NCBI GenBank assembly: GCA_002304345.1
Contig: NEUU01000021.1
Span: 1 to 64,000 of the forward strand
Source: Verrucomicrobia bacterium Tous-C9LFEB
GTDB taxonomy: Bacteria; Verrucomicrobiota; Verrucomicrobiia; Methylacidiphilales; UBA1321
Direction: 5' to 3'
Length of the DNA: 64,000 nt
The notes beneath the pieces are model-generated. The model saw only the letters and a list, made by a program, of their open reading frames with translations. It had not been told where the DNA came from and did not search any database. Both the position numbers and the translations under genes were made by a program. This document shows positions 17,866 to 25,438 of this stretch, piece by piece. Each line of letters opens with the position of its first letter. Position 1 is the stretch's first letter.

Positions 17866-17887
17866 TAACCTAGGTTATTTTGATAAC
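17866..17887. promoter_or_regulatory. Two palindromes, candidate LacI-family operators
   Basis: TAACCTAGGTTA (17866-17877) is a perfect 12-bp palindrome. It overlaps GTTATTTTGATAAC (17874-17887), which has 5-bp arms. They lie in the 92-base gap between the divergent pseudopilin and LacI-type genes, just upstream of the Shine-Dalgarno AGGAG of the latter. LacI-family proteins bind such palindromes, so autoregulation together with control of the leftward pair is likely. Confidence 0.5.
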
Positions 17888-17910
17888 TTAACTACAGGAG
17901 CTAACCTCCC

Positions 17911-18936
17911 ATGCCTAAACGCCCGACCCAACGTGACATCGCTCAACAAGCCGGAACGACTCAAGCCACGGTTTCTCTCGCTCTCAGTAATCACCCCCGA
18001 ATATCGACACAACAACGTAAACAGATCCAACAAATCGCCCGCCAGATGGGATATGAAATCGATCCCTACTTATCTGGCCTCTCCGCTTATCGTAGGAAGT
18101 TACGTCCTCCACAATTCCACGGCGTTTTGGCGTGGATCTCCAACGACGTCTGTGGTGAAAGCTGGAAAGATATCACAACTTTCCAACATTATTTCCGGGG
18201 GGCATCGGTACAAGCCGCAGAGCTGGGGTATCGCATCGAGGAGCATTTTCTCAGGGCTCCAGGAATGACTCCGGAACGGGTCATTCAAATATTACGCCAT
18301 CGCGGTGTGTCGGGTATTCTTTTCGCCCCCCAGCCTCAATCGGAACTCCGGTTGAAAATAGATCTGCGACATTTTTCGGCGGTCACATTTGGCTATTCTC
18401 TGGTCGAGCCTCGTCTGCACATGGCCTCTTCCCACCATTTTCGCATTACGGAAATTCTCATGCAGAAAATTCTGGCGCTGGGTTACAAACGACCGGGGTT
18501 GGCATTTGACGAAGAGCGGGACCGTCGTACCGCGCATTTGTTTTCCGCAGCCTTCATGAGTGAGCAGCGGCGACTGCCTTCACGTAATAGAATTCCAATA
18601 CTAATGAAGGCAAATCTTGAAAAAGATTTGTTTTTATCATGGTTTCAAAAAGAAAAGCCCGACGTGATCATTACCCTGTGGGAGGTGGTGCATCCTTGGC
18701 TCAAGGAGGAGAGAATACGTGTCCCGCAAGATGTTGGCTTGGCGTTGTTATCGGTACGTTATCGAAAGGAAAACTACTCGGGAATTTGGGAGCGTCCGGA
18801 TATCACCGGAAAAAGGGCCGTGGAATACCTCGTCGACTTGATTCATCGTGGAGAACGGGGTGTTCCTTCCATCCCTTCCTACTTGCTGATCGAAGGTGAA
18901 TGGATTACCGGAAAAACTGTGCGGGCTCAAAGGTAA
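17911..18936 (+). CDS. LacI-family transcriptional regulator
   Basis: The 341-residue protein has the LacI helix-turn-helix at the N-terminus (about 5-55; TQRDIAQQAGTTQATVSLAL then the hinge region). A periplasmic-binding-like effector domain covers about 60-335. The start ATG follows AGGAG at a good distance. The effector domain resembles the short verrucomicrobial type (VLAWISNDVCGESW...GYRIEEHFL), whose ligands are unknown. It probably controls the divergent pseudopilin and PEP-CTERM/propeller genes through the palindromes at 17866-17887. Confidence 0.9.
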   Translation: MPKRPTQRDIAQQAGTTQATVSLALSNHPRISTQQRKQIQQIARQMGYEIDPYLSGLSAYRRKLRPPQFHGVLAWISNDVCGESWKDITTFQHYFRGASVQAAELGYRIEEHFLRAPGMTPERVIQILRHRGVSGILFAPQPQSELRLKIDLRHFSAVTFGYSLVEPRLHMASSHHFRITEILMQKILALGYKRPGLAFDEERDRRTAHLFSAAFMSEQRRLPSRNRIPILMKANLEKDLFLSWFQKEKPDVIITLWEVVHPWLKEERIRVPQDVGLALLSVRYRKENYSGIWERPDITGKRAVEYLVDLIHRGERGVPSIPSYLLIEGEWITGKTVRAQR

Positions 18937-19256
18937 GAATGAATCATCTTTCCTTGACCCGTTATTGCCTCGAAAACACTGGCGGACCAAAAATATCGCG
19001 CACCTAGCTCAACTAGCACACCTAAGCCTAACGCAAACGGCGGGGATGTGATTCAATGCGGGTATGAACGAGGCTCTCTCTTTAAACGTCACGAGTGGCG
19101 TGGACGGAGTGAGGGAAGCTGGAAAATGGCGACGTTTGGAGCGGTTCGGAGCTGCGATCGCATTATTTTTTCAAATCGGGAGCCAGATCGTCGGTCGGCA
19201 CGGGCGTGCACAGCTACGGAAAGAGATCAAAAGAGGTTCCGCTTGGAGAAAAAGTG
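18937..19256. other. Intergenic region without a convincing gene
   Basis: These 320 bases lie between the LacI-type gene and the tRNA. One rightward frame opens at 19064 and runs on through the tRNA into the next gene, but it carries no family signature and is not credible. I see no clear hairpin terminator, repeat or promoter. Confidence 0.5.
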
Positions 19257-19330
19257 CGGAGCCAACGGGGCTCGAACCCGCAACCTCTGCCGTGACAGGG
19301 CAGCGCTCTAACCAATTGAGCTATGGCTCC
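19257..19330 (-). tRNA. tRNA-Asp (anticodon GTC)
   Basis: Read on the minus strand it gives a full cloverleaf. The acceptor stem is GGAGCCA/TGGCTCC, the D arm AGCTCAATTGGTTAGAGC, and the anticodon stem CTGCC/GGCAG with loop CTGTCAC (anticodon GTC). The T arm contains GGTTCGAGCC. The discriminator base is G, as usual for tRNA-Asp, and the 3' CCA is not encoded. A T-run (CTTTTTC) follows closely and may end transcription. Confidence 0.97.
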
Positions 19331-19492
19331 AAAAACAACAACTCGGCTCGAACCTTGCGGTGCGAACCGGGGACGATGAACGTAGGAAGTTTTTCGATGT
19401 CTGGCAATGTTTTTTCTGCAGTTCTTTTTCGACAGGGGGATCGAAGCTTCCCTTGCCTCGGGGCGAGTCCCTCACCTACTCTCGGGGGCGAC

Positions 19493-20314
19493 ATGAAAAG
19501 CCGCTCCTTTCTTTTCTCCGGTTTGGGCCTGCTACTGGCCGCGACGCTCCTGTTTTCCGCCTGCGGTCGCTCGGATTCGCCGTCCAAGTCCGCTGGCGGG
19601 GTGAAGCCCCTCGTGGTGGGGATGGAGCTGGCCTATCCGCCGTTCGAGATGATGGATGAGCAGAAACGGCCTTGCGGCGTCGGCGTGGAAATGGTCTACG
19701 CGCTAGGGCAGCATCTGGGCCGTCCGGTGGAGATTGAGAATATCCCGTTTACGGGATTGATCCTCGCGTTGAAGGGCGGTCGGGTGGACCTGGTGGTGGC
19801 GTCGATGACGGCGACGGAGGAGCGGGCGAAGTCGATTGATTTTTCGGACCCCTACGTGCGCACGGGATTGGGCATCTTGGTGCCGAAGGCGAGCACGGTG
19901 CAATCCGTGGCCGATCTGGATCAGGCGGGGCGCAAGGTCGCGGTGAAGCGGGGCACGACCGGCCACACGTACGCGATGGAGCATTTGAAGAACGCGGAGG
20001 TGTTGGTGATGGAGTCGAGCGCGCCGGCCGTGATGGAAGTTTCGCAGGGCAAGGCGGACGCCTTTATTTATGATCAGCTTTCGATTTACCAGAACTGGAA
20101 GAAGTATCCCGACTCGACGCGGGCGTTGCTGGCTCCCTTCCAGCGCGAGTCGTGGGCGATCGGCCTGCGCAAGGGGAACGACGAATTGCGCGGTCAGGTG
20201 AATGCGTTCCTGAAGGATTTCCGCCAGCGCGGCGGTTTCGAGCAACTGGGCGATAAATACATGAAGGAACTCAAGGCGGCTTTCAAGGAGCAGGGCATCG
20301 AATTTGTGTTCTAG
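19493..20314 (+). CDS. Polar amino-acid ABC transporter substrate-binding lipoprotein
   Basis: The 273-residue protein is a family 3 solute-binding protein that delivers a polar amino acid to the permease encoded next. It has a lipoprotein signal (about 1-23, lipobox LFSAC), so it should be membrane-anchored. The binding domain runs from VVGMELAYPPFEM (about 42) through GLILALKGGRVDLVVASMT and IDFSDPYVRTGLGILVPK. I chose the ATG at 19493, preceded by GGGGG; upstream in-frame sequence overlaps the tRNA and is not coding. The gene is 25 bases before the permease gene. Confidence 0.93.
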   Translation: MKSRSFLFSGLGLLLAATLLFSACGRSDSPSKSAGGVKPLVVGMELAYPPFEMMDEQKRPCGVGVEMVYALGQHLGRPVEIENIPFTGLILALKGGRVDLVVASMTATEERAKSIDFSDPYVRTGLGILVPKASTVQSVADLDQAGRKVAVKRGTTGHTYAMEHLKNAEVLVMESSAPAVMEVSQGKADAFIYDQLSIYQNWKKYPDSTRALLAPFQRESWAIGLRKGNDELRGQVNAFLKDFRQRGGFEQLGDKYMKELKAAFKEQGIEFVF

Positions 20315-20339
20315 TTTGAAATTTTAACTCTTCCTACGT

Positions 20340-21128
20340 GTGAATTGGACCTCCCTCATTCTCCAGTGCGAACGCACGCATCAGCCCTCGCGGCAAGCGA
20401 AGTGGTTGAACGCGGTGCTGGCGGCGGTACTGGTGCTCGTTGCGGGCTGGCTCGCGGTGGAGGGGATCAGCGGCGGGTTGCGTTGGGAAAGCGTGGCACC
20501 GTATTGGCCGCTGTTTTGGAAAGGCTGGTTGCTGAGTCTCGGTCTGTCAGTCGGCGCACTCGTGTTGAGCGTGCTGATCGGATTGACTGCGGCCCTCGCG
20601 CAACGGTCTCGCGTGATTGTCTTGCGCTATCTCGCGCGCATCTATGTCGAGCTGGTTCGTGGCACGCCGTTGCTTGTGCAGATTTTGATCTGGTGGTACG
20701 TGGTCTTTGCTTCGATGCAGAATGGATTTCGTGTCGGCATCGGCATGCTGGCGCTGGCATTTTTCAGCGGTGCGTATCTCAGCGAAATTTTCCGCGCGGG
20801 TATCGAAGGCATTGGCAAATCGCAGCGCGAATCCGCGCGGGCGATCGGGCTCACCACCACGCAGACTTACCGCTACGTGATTTTTCCGCAGGCGCTGCGA
20901 CAGGTGTTGCCCCCGCTGGCGGGGCAGTTCGCGTCGTTGATCAAGGATTCCTCACTGCTCTCGATCATCGGCATCACGGAGATGACGCAGACGGCGCAAA
21001 ACGTGAACGCGATCACGTACAGTTCGCTGGAAGCGTTTCTGCCTCTCGCGGCGGGCTACTTGATTTTGACGTTGCCCATCTCGCTCTGGACCCGGTCGCT
21101 GGAAGGAAAGGTGCGCTATGAAACTTGA
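20340..21128 (+). CDS. Polar amino-acid ABC transporter permease (HisM/GlnP type)
   Basis: The 262-residue inner-membrane protein has about five to six helices. The first (about 23-43) lies ahead of the core, and the typical family stretch is YVELVRGTPLLVQILIWWYV. The ATPase-contacting EAA loop reads ESARAIGLTTTQTYRYVIFPQALRQVLPPLAGQF. Only one permease gene is present, so it probably forms a homodimer. It starts at GTG 20340 and overlaps the ATPase gene by 11 bases, indicating translational coupling. Confidence 0.93.
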   Translation: MNWTSLILQCERTHQPSRQAKWLNAVLAAVLVLVAGWLAVEGISGGLRWESVAPYWPLFWKGWLLSLGLSVGALVLSVLIGLTAALAQRSRVIVLRYLARIYVELVRGTPLLVQILIWWYVVFASMQNGFRVGIGMLALAFFSGAYLSEIFRAGIEGIGKSQRESARAIGLTTTQTYRYVIFPQALRQVLPPLAGQFASLIKDSSLLSIIGITEMTQTAQNVNAITYSSLEAFLPLAAGYLILTLPISLWTRSLEGKVRYET

Positions 21129-21849
21129 GGTGCGCGGCCTTCGCAAGGAATTCGATGGTCACGTCGTGCTCGACGGGATTGACCTCTCGCTCGAGGGCGT
21201 GCACTGCGTCGCGTTGATCGGACCGTCGGGTGGTGGAAAATCGACCCTGCTGCGGATTCTCGCCGGACTGGAACATCCCGAGGCGGGCGAAGTCTGGGTC
21301 GAGGGCGAGCGCATGGATTTCTCCGAGCCCGCGTTGCTGCGCCATCGGCGTTCCGTCGGCACGGTCTTTCAGGCGTTCAATCTCTTCCCGCATCTCACCG
21401 CGCTGGAGAACATCACGTTGCCATTGGAAAAAGTACACGGCTATTCCGTGGAGGCCGCGCGGGAAACGGCCGAGACTTTACTCGCGCGCTTTCATCTGGA
21501 ATCTTCCGCGCGGAAACGGCCCGCAGAATTATCGGGCGGTCAACGTCAGCGTGTGGCCATCGTTCGGGCACTCGCGGTAAAGCCGCGCTTTGTGTTGTTG
21601 GATGAACCGACGTCCGCGCTCGATCCGGAAATGACCGCCGAGGTGCTCGACGTGATCGAAGAGGTCAAAAGCGAAGGGCGCGATCTCTGGTTGGTGACAC
21701 ACCAGATGGGATTTGCCCGGCATGTCGCGGATCGCGTGGCTCTCCTGGCTGGCGGCAAAATCGCCGAGTGCGGTTCCCCGCAACAAGTATTCGAAGATCC
21801 ACAGACTGAAGCAGCTCGGTCGTTTTTAGCTCGCGTACTGAAATATTAA
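21118..21849 (+). CDS. Polar amino-acid ABC transporter ATP-binding protein
   Basis: The 243-residue ATPase powers the importer encoded by the two genes before it. It shows Walker A GPSGGGKST (about 35-43), the signature LSGGQRQRVA, Walker B FVLLDEPTSALD and the H-loop LVTHQMGFA. These match the GlnQ/HisP family in order and spacing, and the length is normal. Its start lies inside the permease 3' end. The three-gene set (19493-21849) is a complete importer; its substrate (Gln, Glu, Arg, His or cystine) cannot be read from sequence. Confidence 0.94.
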   Translation: MKLEVRGLRKEFDGHVVLDGIDLSLEGVHCVALIGPSGGGKSTLLRILAGLEHPEAGEVWVEGERMDFSEPALLRHRRSVGTVFQAFNLFPHLTALENITLPLEKVHGYSVEAARETAETLLARFHLESSARKRPAELSGGQRQRVAIVRALAVKPRFVLLDEPTSALDPEMTAEVLDVIEEVKSEGRDLWLVTHQMGFARHVADRVALLAGGKIAECGSPQQVFEDPQTEAARSFLARVLKY

Positions 21850-22020
21850 GCGCATTAGAATCACGCCATCTTCAGGATAAGTTAACCTGATCTATCAAGT
21901 AAGTAAGCGTTAAAGTAATTGCTCCGGTTGCCGTTAGTTAAAAGACAGGCAATTGCTGCAATCCGTTAAGACGTCTTCGTCTACCCCAAAAGCATTCTGC
22001 CTTCTGTCTAGAGGATACCT

Positions 22021-23526
22021 GTGAGCGAAAGTAACGAAAGAGCCTATAGCACGCTGGAACAGGTCAAAAATGAAGTCATTCGACCGGGGCACCTGTTCAG
22101 CATGGGGCAGTGCGTCGAGATCGTCAAAAATCTCAGTGGCAGTGGAGCCACGGCGGATATTCACGAAATCGCCGGTATTATTCTCAAGGATATTTCGCTG
22201 ACGACGCGCGTCCTGCAGATCGCCAACAGCATTGAATACAATCGCTCGGGCAAACGCATCGTCACTGTCTCGCAGGCGATCATGGTGCTGGGCCTCGCGC
22301 CGATCCGGTCGATTGCCTACTCAATCTTGTTGCTCGAACAACTGCCGAATCACGCGCAGGCCGAGCACATTCGCAATGCGTGTCTGATGTCCGTCATGGG
22401 CGGTTCGCTGGCGCGCATGATTGCGGAGAAGGCAAAGCTCGAGGACCCGGAGCAGGGATTCATCACGGCGGCGTTCACGCAACTTGGAAAAATTTTGTTG
22501 GCGACATTCCTGCCCGCCGAACAGCGGGACATGATCCGGATGGTGCGCGAGGAGGGGAAGACGGAGGAGGAGGCGAGCAAGCTGGTGCTGGGCTTGCGGA
22601 TGGAGCAATTGGGCAAGCAGATTGGCGAGTTCTTAAATCTGCCGACGTCGGTGACGTCGTACATGGACCCGTTCAATGTGAGCGACCGCGATTTGCCACA
22701 GATCGACCGCAAACTTTTGCAGGTGACGATGCTGACCCATCGCGCGTGCCGGGCCGTGGCGTGCGCGAAGAGCGTGGCCGAAATGGAAGAGGCGTTGCGC
22801 AGCTTGAGCCAGTTCAAGGAATCCGGCATCAACGGACTCGACCTCGCGCGCGGTTTTCGCAACGTGGTGCAGGAGATCGGAAAATTCTACGCGGTGCGAC
22901 CGAGCGGCGAATTTTGGTCGAAAGCGATGCTCTTATGTCAGTCGGATGGAAAGGGGATCGCGCAAGCGCCAGTACCCGAGCCATCCGCGAGTCGGACGCC
23001 GGACTTGCAGGTCTTTCAGGATGGCGTGCTGATGGCGACCGAGATGATGTCGGGTGATGAAATCAATCTCAACCAACTGCTCTCGGTCATCGCGGAAACG
23101 ATTTATCTTGGTTTCAAGGCACGCAATGTCGTGGTCGCGGTGAAGGACCTGGAACAGGGCGGTGCGATCGCGGCGCAGGCGGCCTACGGACTGCATGCCG
23201 TGCAGTTGCGGGAATCGTTCGTGGTCCGGCCCGAACTTGATGCGGGTTTGCTGACGGGTATGGCACTTTTGAATGGCAAGGATATCGCGATCGATAACGC
23301 GCAGGAAACGCATATTCTCGAACATTTGCCGACGTGGATTGCCACGACGGAACCGGCGGCTTTTCTCTTGCTGCCGATCATGCAGGGCGAGGTGCCGGTA
23401 GGATTGCTCTATATCGATGGGCCGCTGTTGGATGCAAGTTCCAAGGCGCCACCGGAAGTGCAGCGGGAGCTGAAGATTATCCGCAAGGAAATCGTGCTGG
23501 CCTTGCGGTTGACCGGGCACAGTTGA
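22021..23526 (+). CDS. HDOD-domain signalling protein with C-terminal GAF-like domain
   Basis: The 501-residue cytoplasmic protein has an HDOD domain (about 15-220; GIILKDISLTTRVLQIANS, TVSQAIMVLGLAPIRSIAYS). This is a helical fold related to HD phosphohydrolases but without their metal-binding His-Asp set. A Pro-rich linker lies near 315-330. A probable GAF-like domain follows (about 340-495; LLSVIAETIYLGFKARNVVVAVKD, FLLLPIMQGEVPVGLLYIDG). Such proteins take part in signal-dependent regulation; the ligand is unknown. It starts at GTG 22021 after GAGG. It stands alone, with no kinase or cyclic-di-GMP gene next to it. Confidence 0.9.
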   Translation: MSESNERAYSTLEQVKNEVIRPGHLFSMGQCVEIVKNLSGSGATADIHEIAGIILKDISLTTRVLQIANSIEYNRSGKRIVTVSQAIMVLGLAPIRSIAYSILLLEQLPNHAQAEHIRNACLMSVMGGSLARMIAEKAKLEDPEQGFITAAFTQLGKILLATFLPAEQRDMIRMVREEGKTEEEASKLVLGLRMEQLGKQIGEFLNLPTSVTSYMDPFNVSDRDLPQIDRKLLQVTMLTHRACRAVACAKSVAEMEEALRSLSQFKESGINGLDLARGFRNVVQEIGKFYAVRPSGEFWSKAMLLCQSDGKGIAQAPVPEPSASRTPDLQVFQDGVLMATEMMSGDEINLNQLLSVIAETIYLGFKARNVVVAVKDLEQGGAIAAQAAYGLHAVQLRESFVVRPELDAGLLTGMALLNGKDIAIDNAQETHILEHLPTWIATTEPAAFLLLPIMQGEVPVGLLYIDGPLLDASSKAPPEVQRELKIIRKEIVLALRLTGHS

Positions 23527-23582
23527 GCCTCGAGGCGTGCGCGGGCGCGCAACTTTTTCGCGGGGCGGTGGTTCAACTAATC

Positions 23583-24068
23583 ATGAAATTAACCTCGCTA
23601 CTCTGTACCGCACTCTTGACTCTGGCGTTGGGAGGACCCGGCCTGGTCTCCGCGCAAGAAGCCACCACCCCACCGCAAGTCCCGCCTCCCGGCGAAGGTC
23701 GTCCGAAAATGAAGATGGATTACCTCACTGCCGAGGAGCATGCAAAACTGGAAGCCGCGCGCAAGAAAGCGGTCGAGACTGATCCGTCGCTCAAGACGGA
23801 TATGGAAGCCTTGAAGCAGGAACGGCAAGCGATGAAAGGTAGCGGCACCAAGCCCACGCCGGAACAGCGTCAAGCCATGAAGGCAAAGGCCCAGGCTCTC
23901 GAAGAGAAGGCTCATGCGGCAATGCTGAAAGCCGATCCGACGATTGCCCCGATTCTGGAAAAGGTGAAGGCGCACCGTCAGGAAATGATGGAAAAGATGG
24001 GCAAGCGCAAAGAGGGAGGCAAGGCTGGAGGTGGTCAGCAGGCACCCGGCACACCGGTGACACAATAA
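23583..24068 (+). CDS. Small secreted Lys/Ala-rich helical protein, function unknown
   Basis: The 161-residue protein has a signal peptide (about 1-25, cleaved after VSA). A charged, almost purely helical region follows (about 45-140), rich in Lys, Glu, Ala and Gln and likely a coiled coil, then a Gly/Gln/Pro tail. I recognise no family. The low-complexity helices are loosely reminiscent of periplasmic Spy/CpxP-like chaperones, but the LTxxQ motifs are missing, so I do not assign that. It lies 56 bases after the HDOD gene and may be co-transcribed. Confidence 0.7.
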   Translation: MKLTSLLCTALLTLALGGPGLVSAQEATTPPQVPPPGEGRPKMKMDYLTAEEHAKLEAARKKAVETDPSLKTDMEALKQERQAMKGSGTKPTPEQRQAMKAKAQALEEKAHAAMLKADPTIAPILEKVKAHRQEMMEKMGKRKEGGKAGGGQQAPGTPVTQ

Positions 24069-24080
24069 GTTGTCTGAAAT

Positions 24081-24109
24081 GACCGCGCGCCCAAGTTAGG
24101 CGCGTGGTC
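24081..24109. terminator. Hairpin between convergent genes
   Basis: An 11-bp stem (24081-24091 with 24099-24109, one wobble pair) has a 7-base loop that contains the stop codon of the leftward monooxygenase gene. It lies 12 bases past the rightward stop at 24068. There is no T-run, so it may be a weak bidirectional terminator or a 3'-end stabiliser. Confidence 0.45.
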
Positions 24110-25352
24110 GATACTCGCTGGTGCGCACGTGCTCGGGGCAGAAGCCGATTCCGACCACGCGCGCGATCAGTTGGCGCAGGAATGGAATTTTTCCAACCAG
24201 TCGCGGTCCGAGGGGAAGCGAGTCGTCGCCGGGTTTCTGAATTTTCGCGGGGTTGAGCAGTTTGCGGTGCAACAGGAGTTGCACATTTTGCGTCCAGCGG
24301 ATGGCCCATTCGCGGCGTTTTTGGACGAGGTGCAAATCGGCGTCGGTCAGTTTTTCTTCGCGGAGTCTTTCCGCGAAAAGATTGGCCGTGGCAACGGCAT
24401 CCTGAATGGCGATGTTCACCCCGATACCACCGGCGGGTGACATGGCGTGCGCGCAATCCCCGATGCAGAGCAGTCCGGGACGTGACCACTGCGGCAGGCG
24501 GTTCACCTGAACGGAGAGGAGCTTGACCTTGTCCCAATCATCGACGGCCTGAATAGCTTCCCCCACGATGGGCACGAGATCGACGATGCGTTGGCGGAAC
24601 GCTTCGAGGCTCCGACTCTTGAGTTCCTCGAGTCCGCCCTTGGGAATGATATGGGCGGCCTGCCAATAATCACCGCGGTCGATGAGGATCATCATGAGGC
24701 CATTCTTGAAATAGCCGAAGGACGGTTCGCCGCTCGGGGAGTTCGCATTTTTCGGCAGCCGGAACCAGAGCACATCAATCGGCACGCCGAAGTCCTCGAC
24801 CTGCATTCCGGCCAATTGACGCACGGTCGATCCGCGGCCGTCGGCTCCGACAACGAGATCGGCGTGAATCTCGATTTCATGATCGAGGGTGTCGACCTTG
24901 ACTCCGGTGATGCGGCCGTTTTCCTCGATCAGTCCCACGGCTTCGGCATTCATGCGCAAATCGAAAGTGGGATAACGTTTGCCTTGGCGCGCGATGAAAT
25001 CGAGGAAATGCCACTGCGGGGTGAAGGCGACGAATTTGCAGTGGGTCGGCAGATGCGAGAAGTCGGGGCCATCGACGATCTTGCCATTGATCGACACTGT
25101 CAGCGAACTCATCGGCTGGTGCGGCACCTTGAGAAATTCCTCGAGACAGCCGAGCTCGTAAAGGAGTTCGAGGGTCGAGGGATGAATCGTATCGCCTCGA
25201 AAATCGCGGAAAAAGTCGGCGTGCTTTTCCAGAACGACAACCTGCACGCCCGAGCGGGCCAGCAGCAGACCGAGCATCATACCGGCGGGCCCCCCGCCGA
25301 CGATGCAACATTGCGTGTGAACTTTCTCCGAAGGCAGGGCGGGATTGCTCAT
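24096..25352 (-). CDS. FAD-dependent monooxygenase (PHBH family)
   Basis: The 418-residue protein is a group A flavoprotein monooxygenase. It has the N-terminal ADP-binding motif GGGPAGMMLGLLLARSG (about 19-35), the DG motif VVGADGRGSTVRQLAG, and the GD motif CIGDCAHAMSPAGGIGVNIAIQDA (FAD ribityl binding, about 287-310). These enzymes hydroxylate aromatic compounds using NAD(P)H and oxygen. The region after the GD motif is longer than in halogenases and lacks a halogenase WxWxI motif. The substrate cannot be inferred; neighbouring genes give no aromatic pathway. Confidence 0.9.
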   Translation of the reverse strand: MSNPALPSEKVHTQCCIVGGGPAGMMLGLLLARSGVQVVVLEKHADFFRDFRGDTIHPSTLELLYELGCLEEFLKVPHQPMSSLTVSINGKIVDGPDFSHLPTHCKFVAFTPQWHFLDFIARQGKRYPTFDLRMNAEAVGLIEENGRITGVKVDTLDHEIEIHADLVVGADGRGSTVRQLAGMQVEDFGVPIDVLWFRLPKNANSPSGEPSFGYFKNGLMMILIDRGDYWQAAHIIPKGGLEELKSRSLEAFRQRIVDLVPIVGEAIQAVDDWDKVKLLSVQVNRLPQWSRPGLLCIGDCAHAMSPAGGIGVNIAIQDAVATANLFAERLREEKLTDADLHLVQKRREWAIRWTQNVQLLLHRKLLNPAKIQKPGDDSLPLGPRLVGKIPFLRQLIARVVGIGFCPEHVRTSEYRPRA

Positions 25353-25438
25353 AGGTAGATCGGGTTCTTGTGCGAAACCCTATCTAATGTCGGTAAGTAG
25401 TCGAGCTGATATTATTCTAATTAGAATTAGGCGTAGCT

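Noticed and set aside
19257-19330. tRNA-Asp as an integration site for a mobile island
   Set aside because: No integrase, no direct repeat of the tRNA 3' end and no phage-like genes on either side were found.
19064-19492. N-terminal extension of the amino-acid-binding lipoprotein
   Set aside because: The extended frame would read through the tRNA-Asp gene; the ATG at 19493 gives a lipoprotein signal and a Shine-Dalgarno.
24081-24109. Riboswitch-like fold between the helical protein and monooxygenase genes
   Set aside because: It is a single simple stem at the 3' ends of convergent genes, without conserved riboswitch core sequence.
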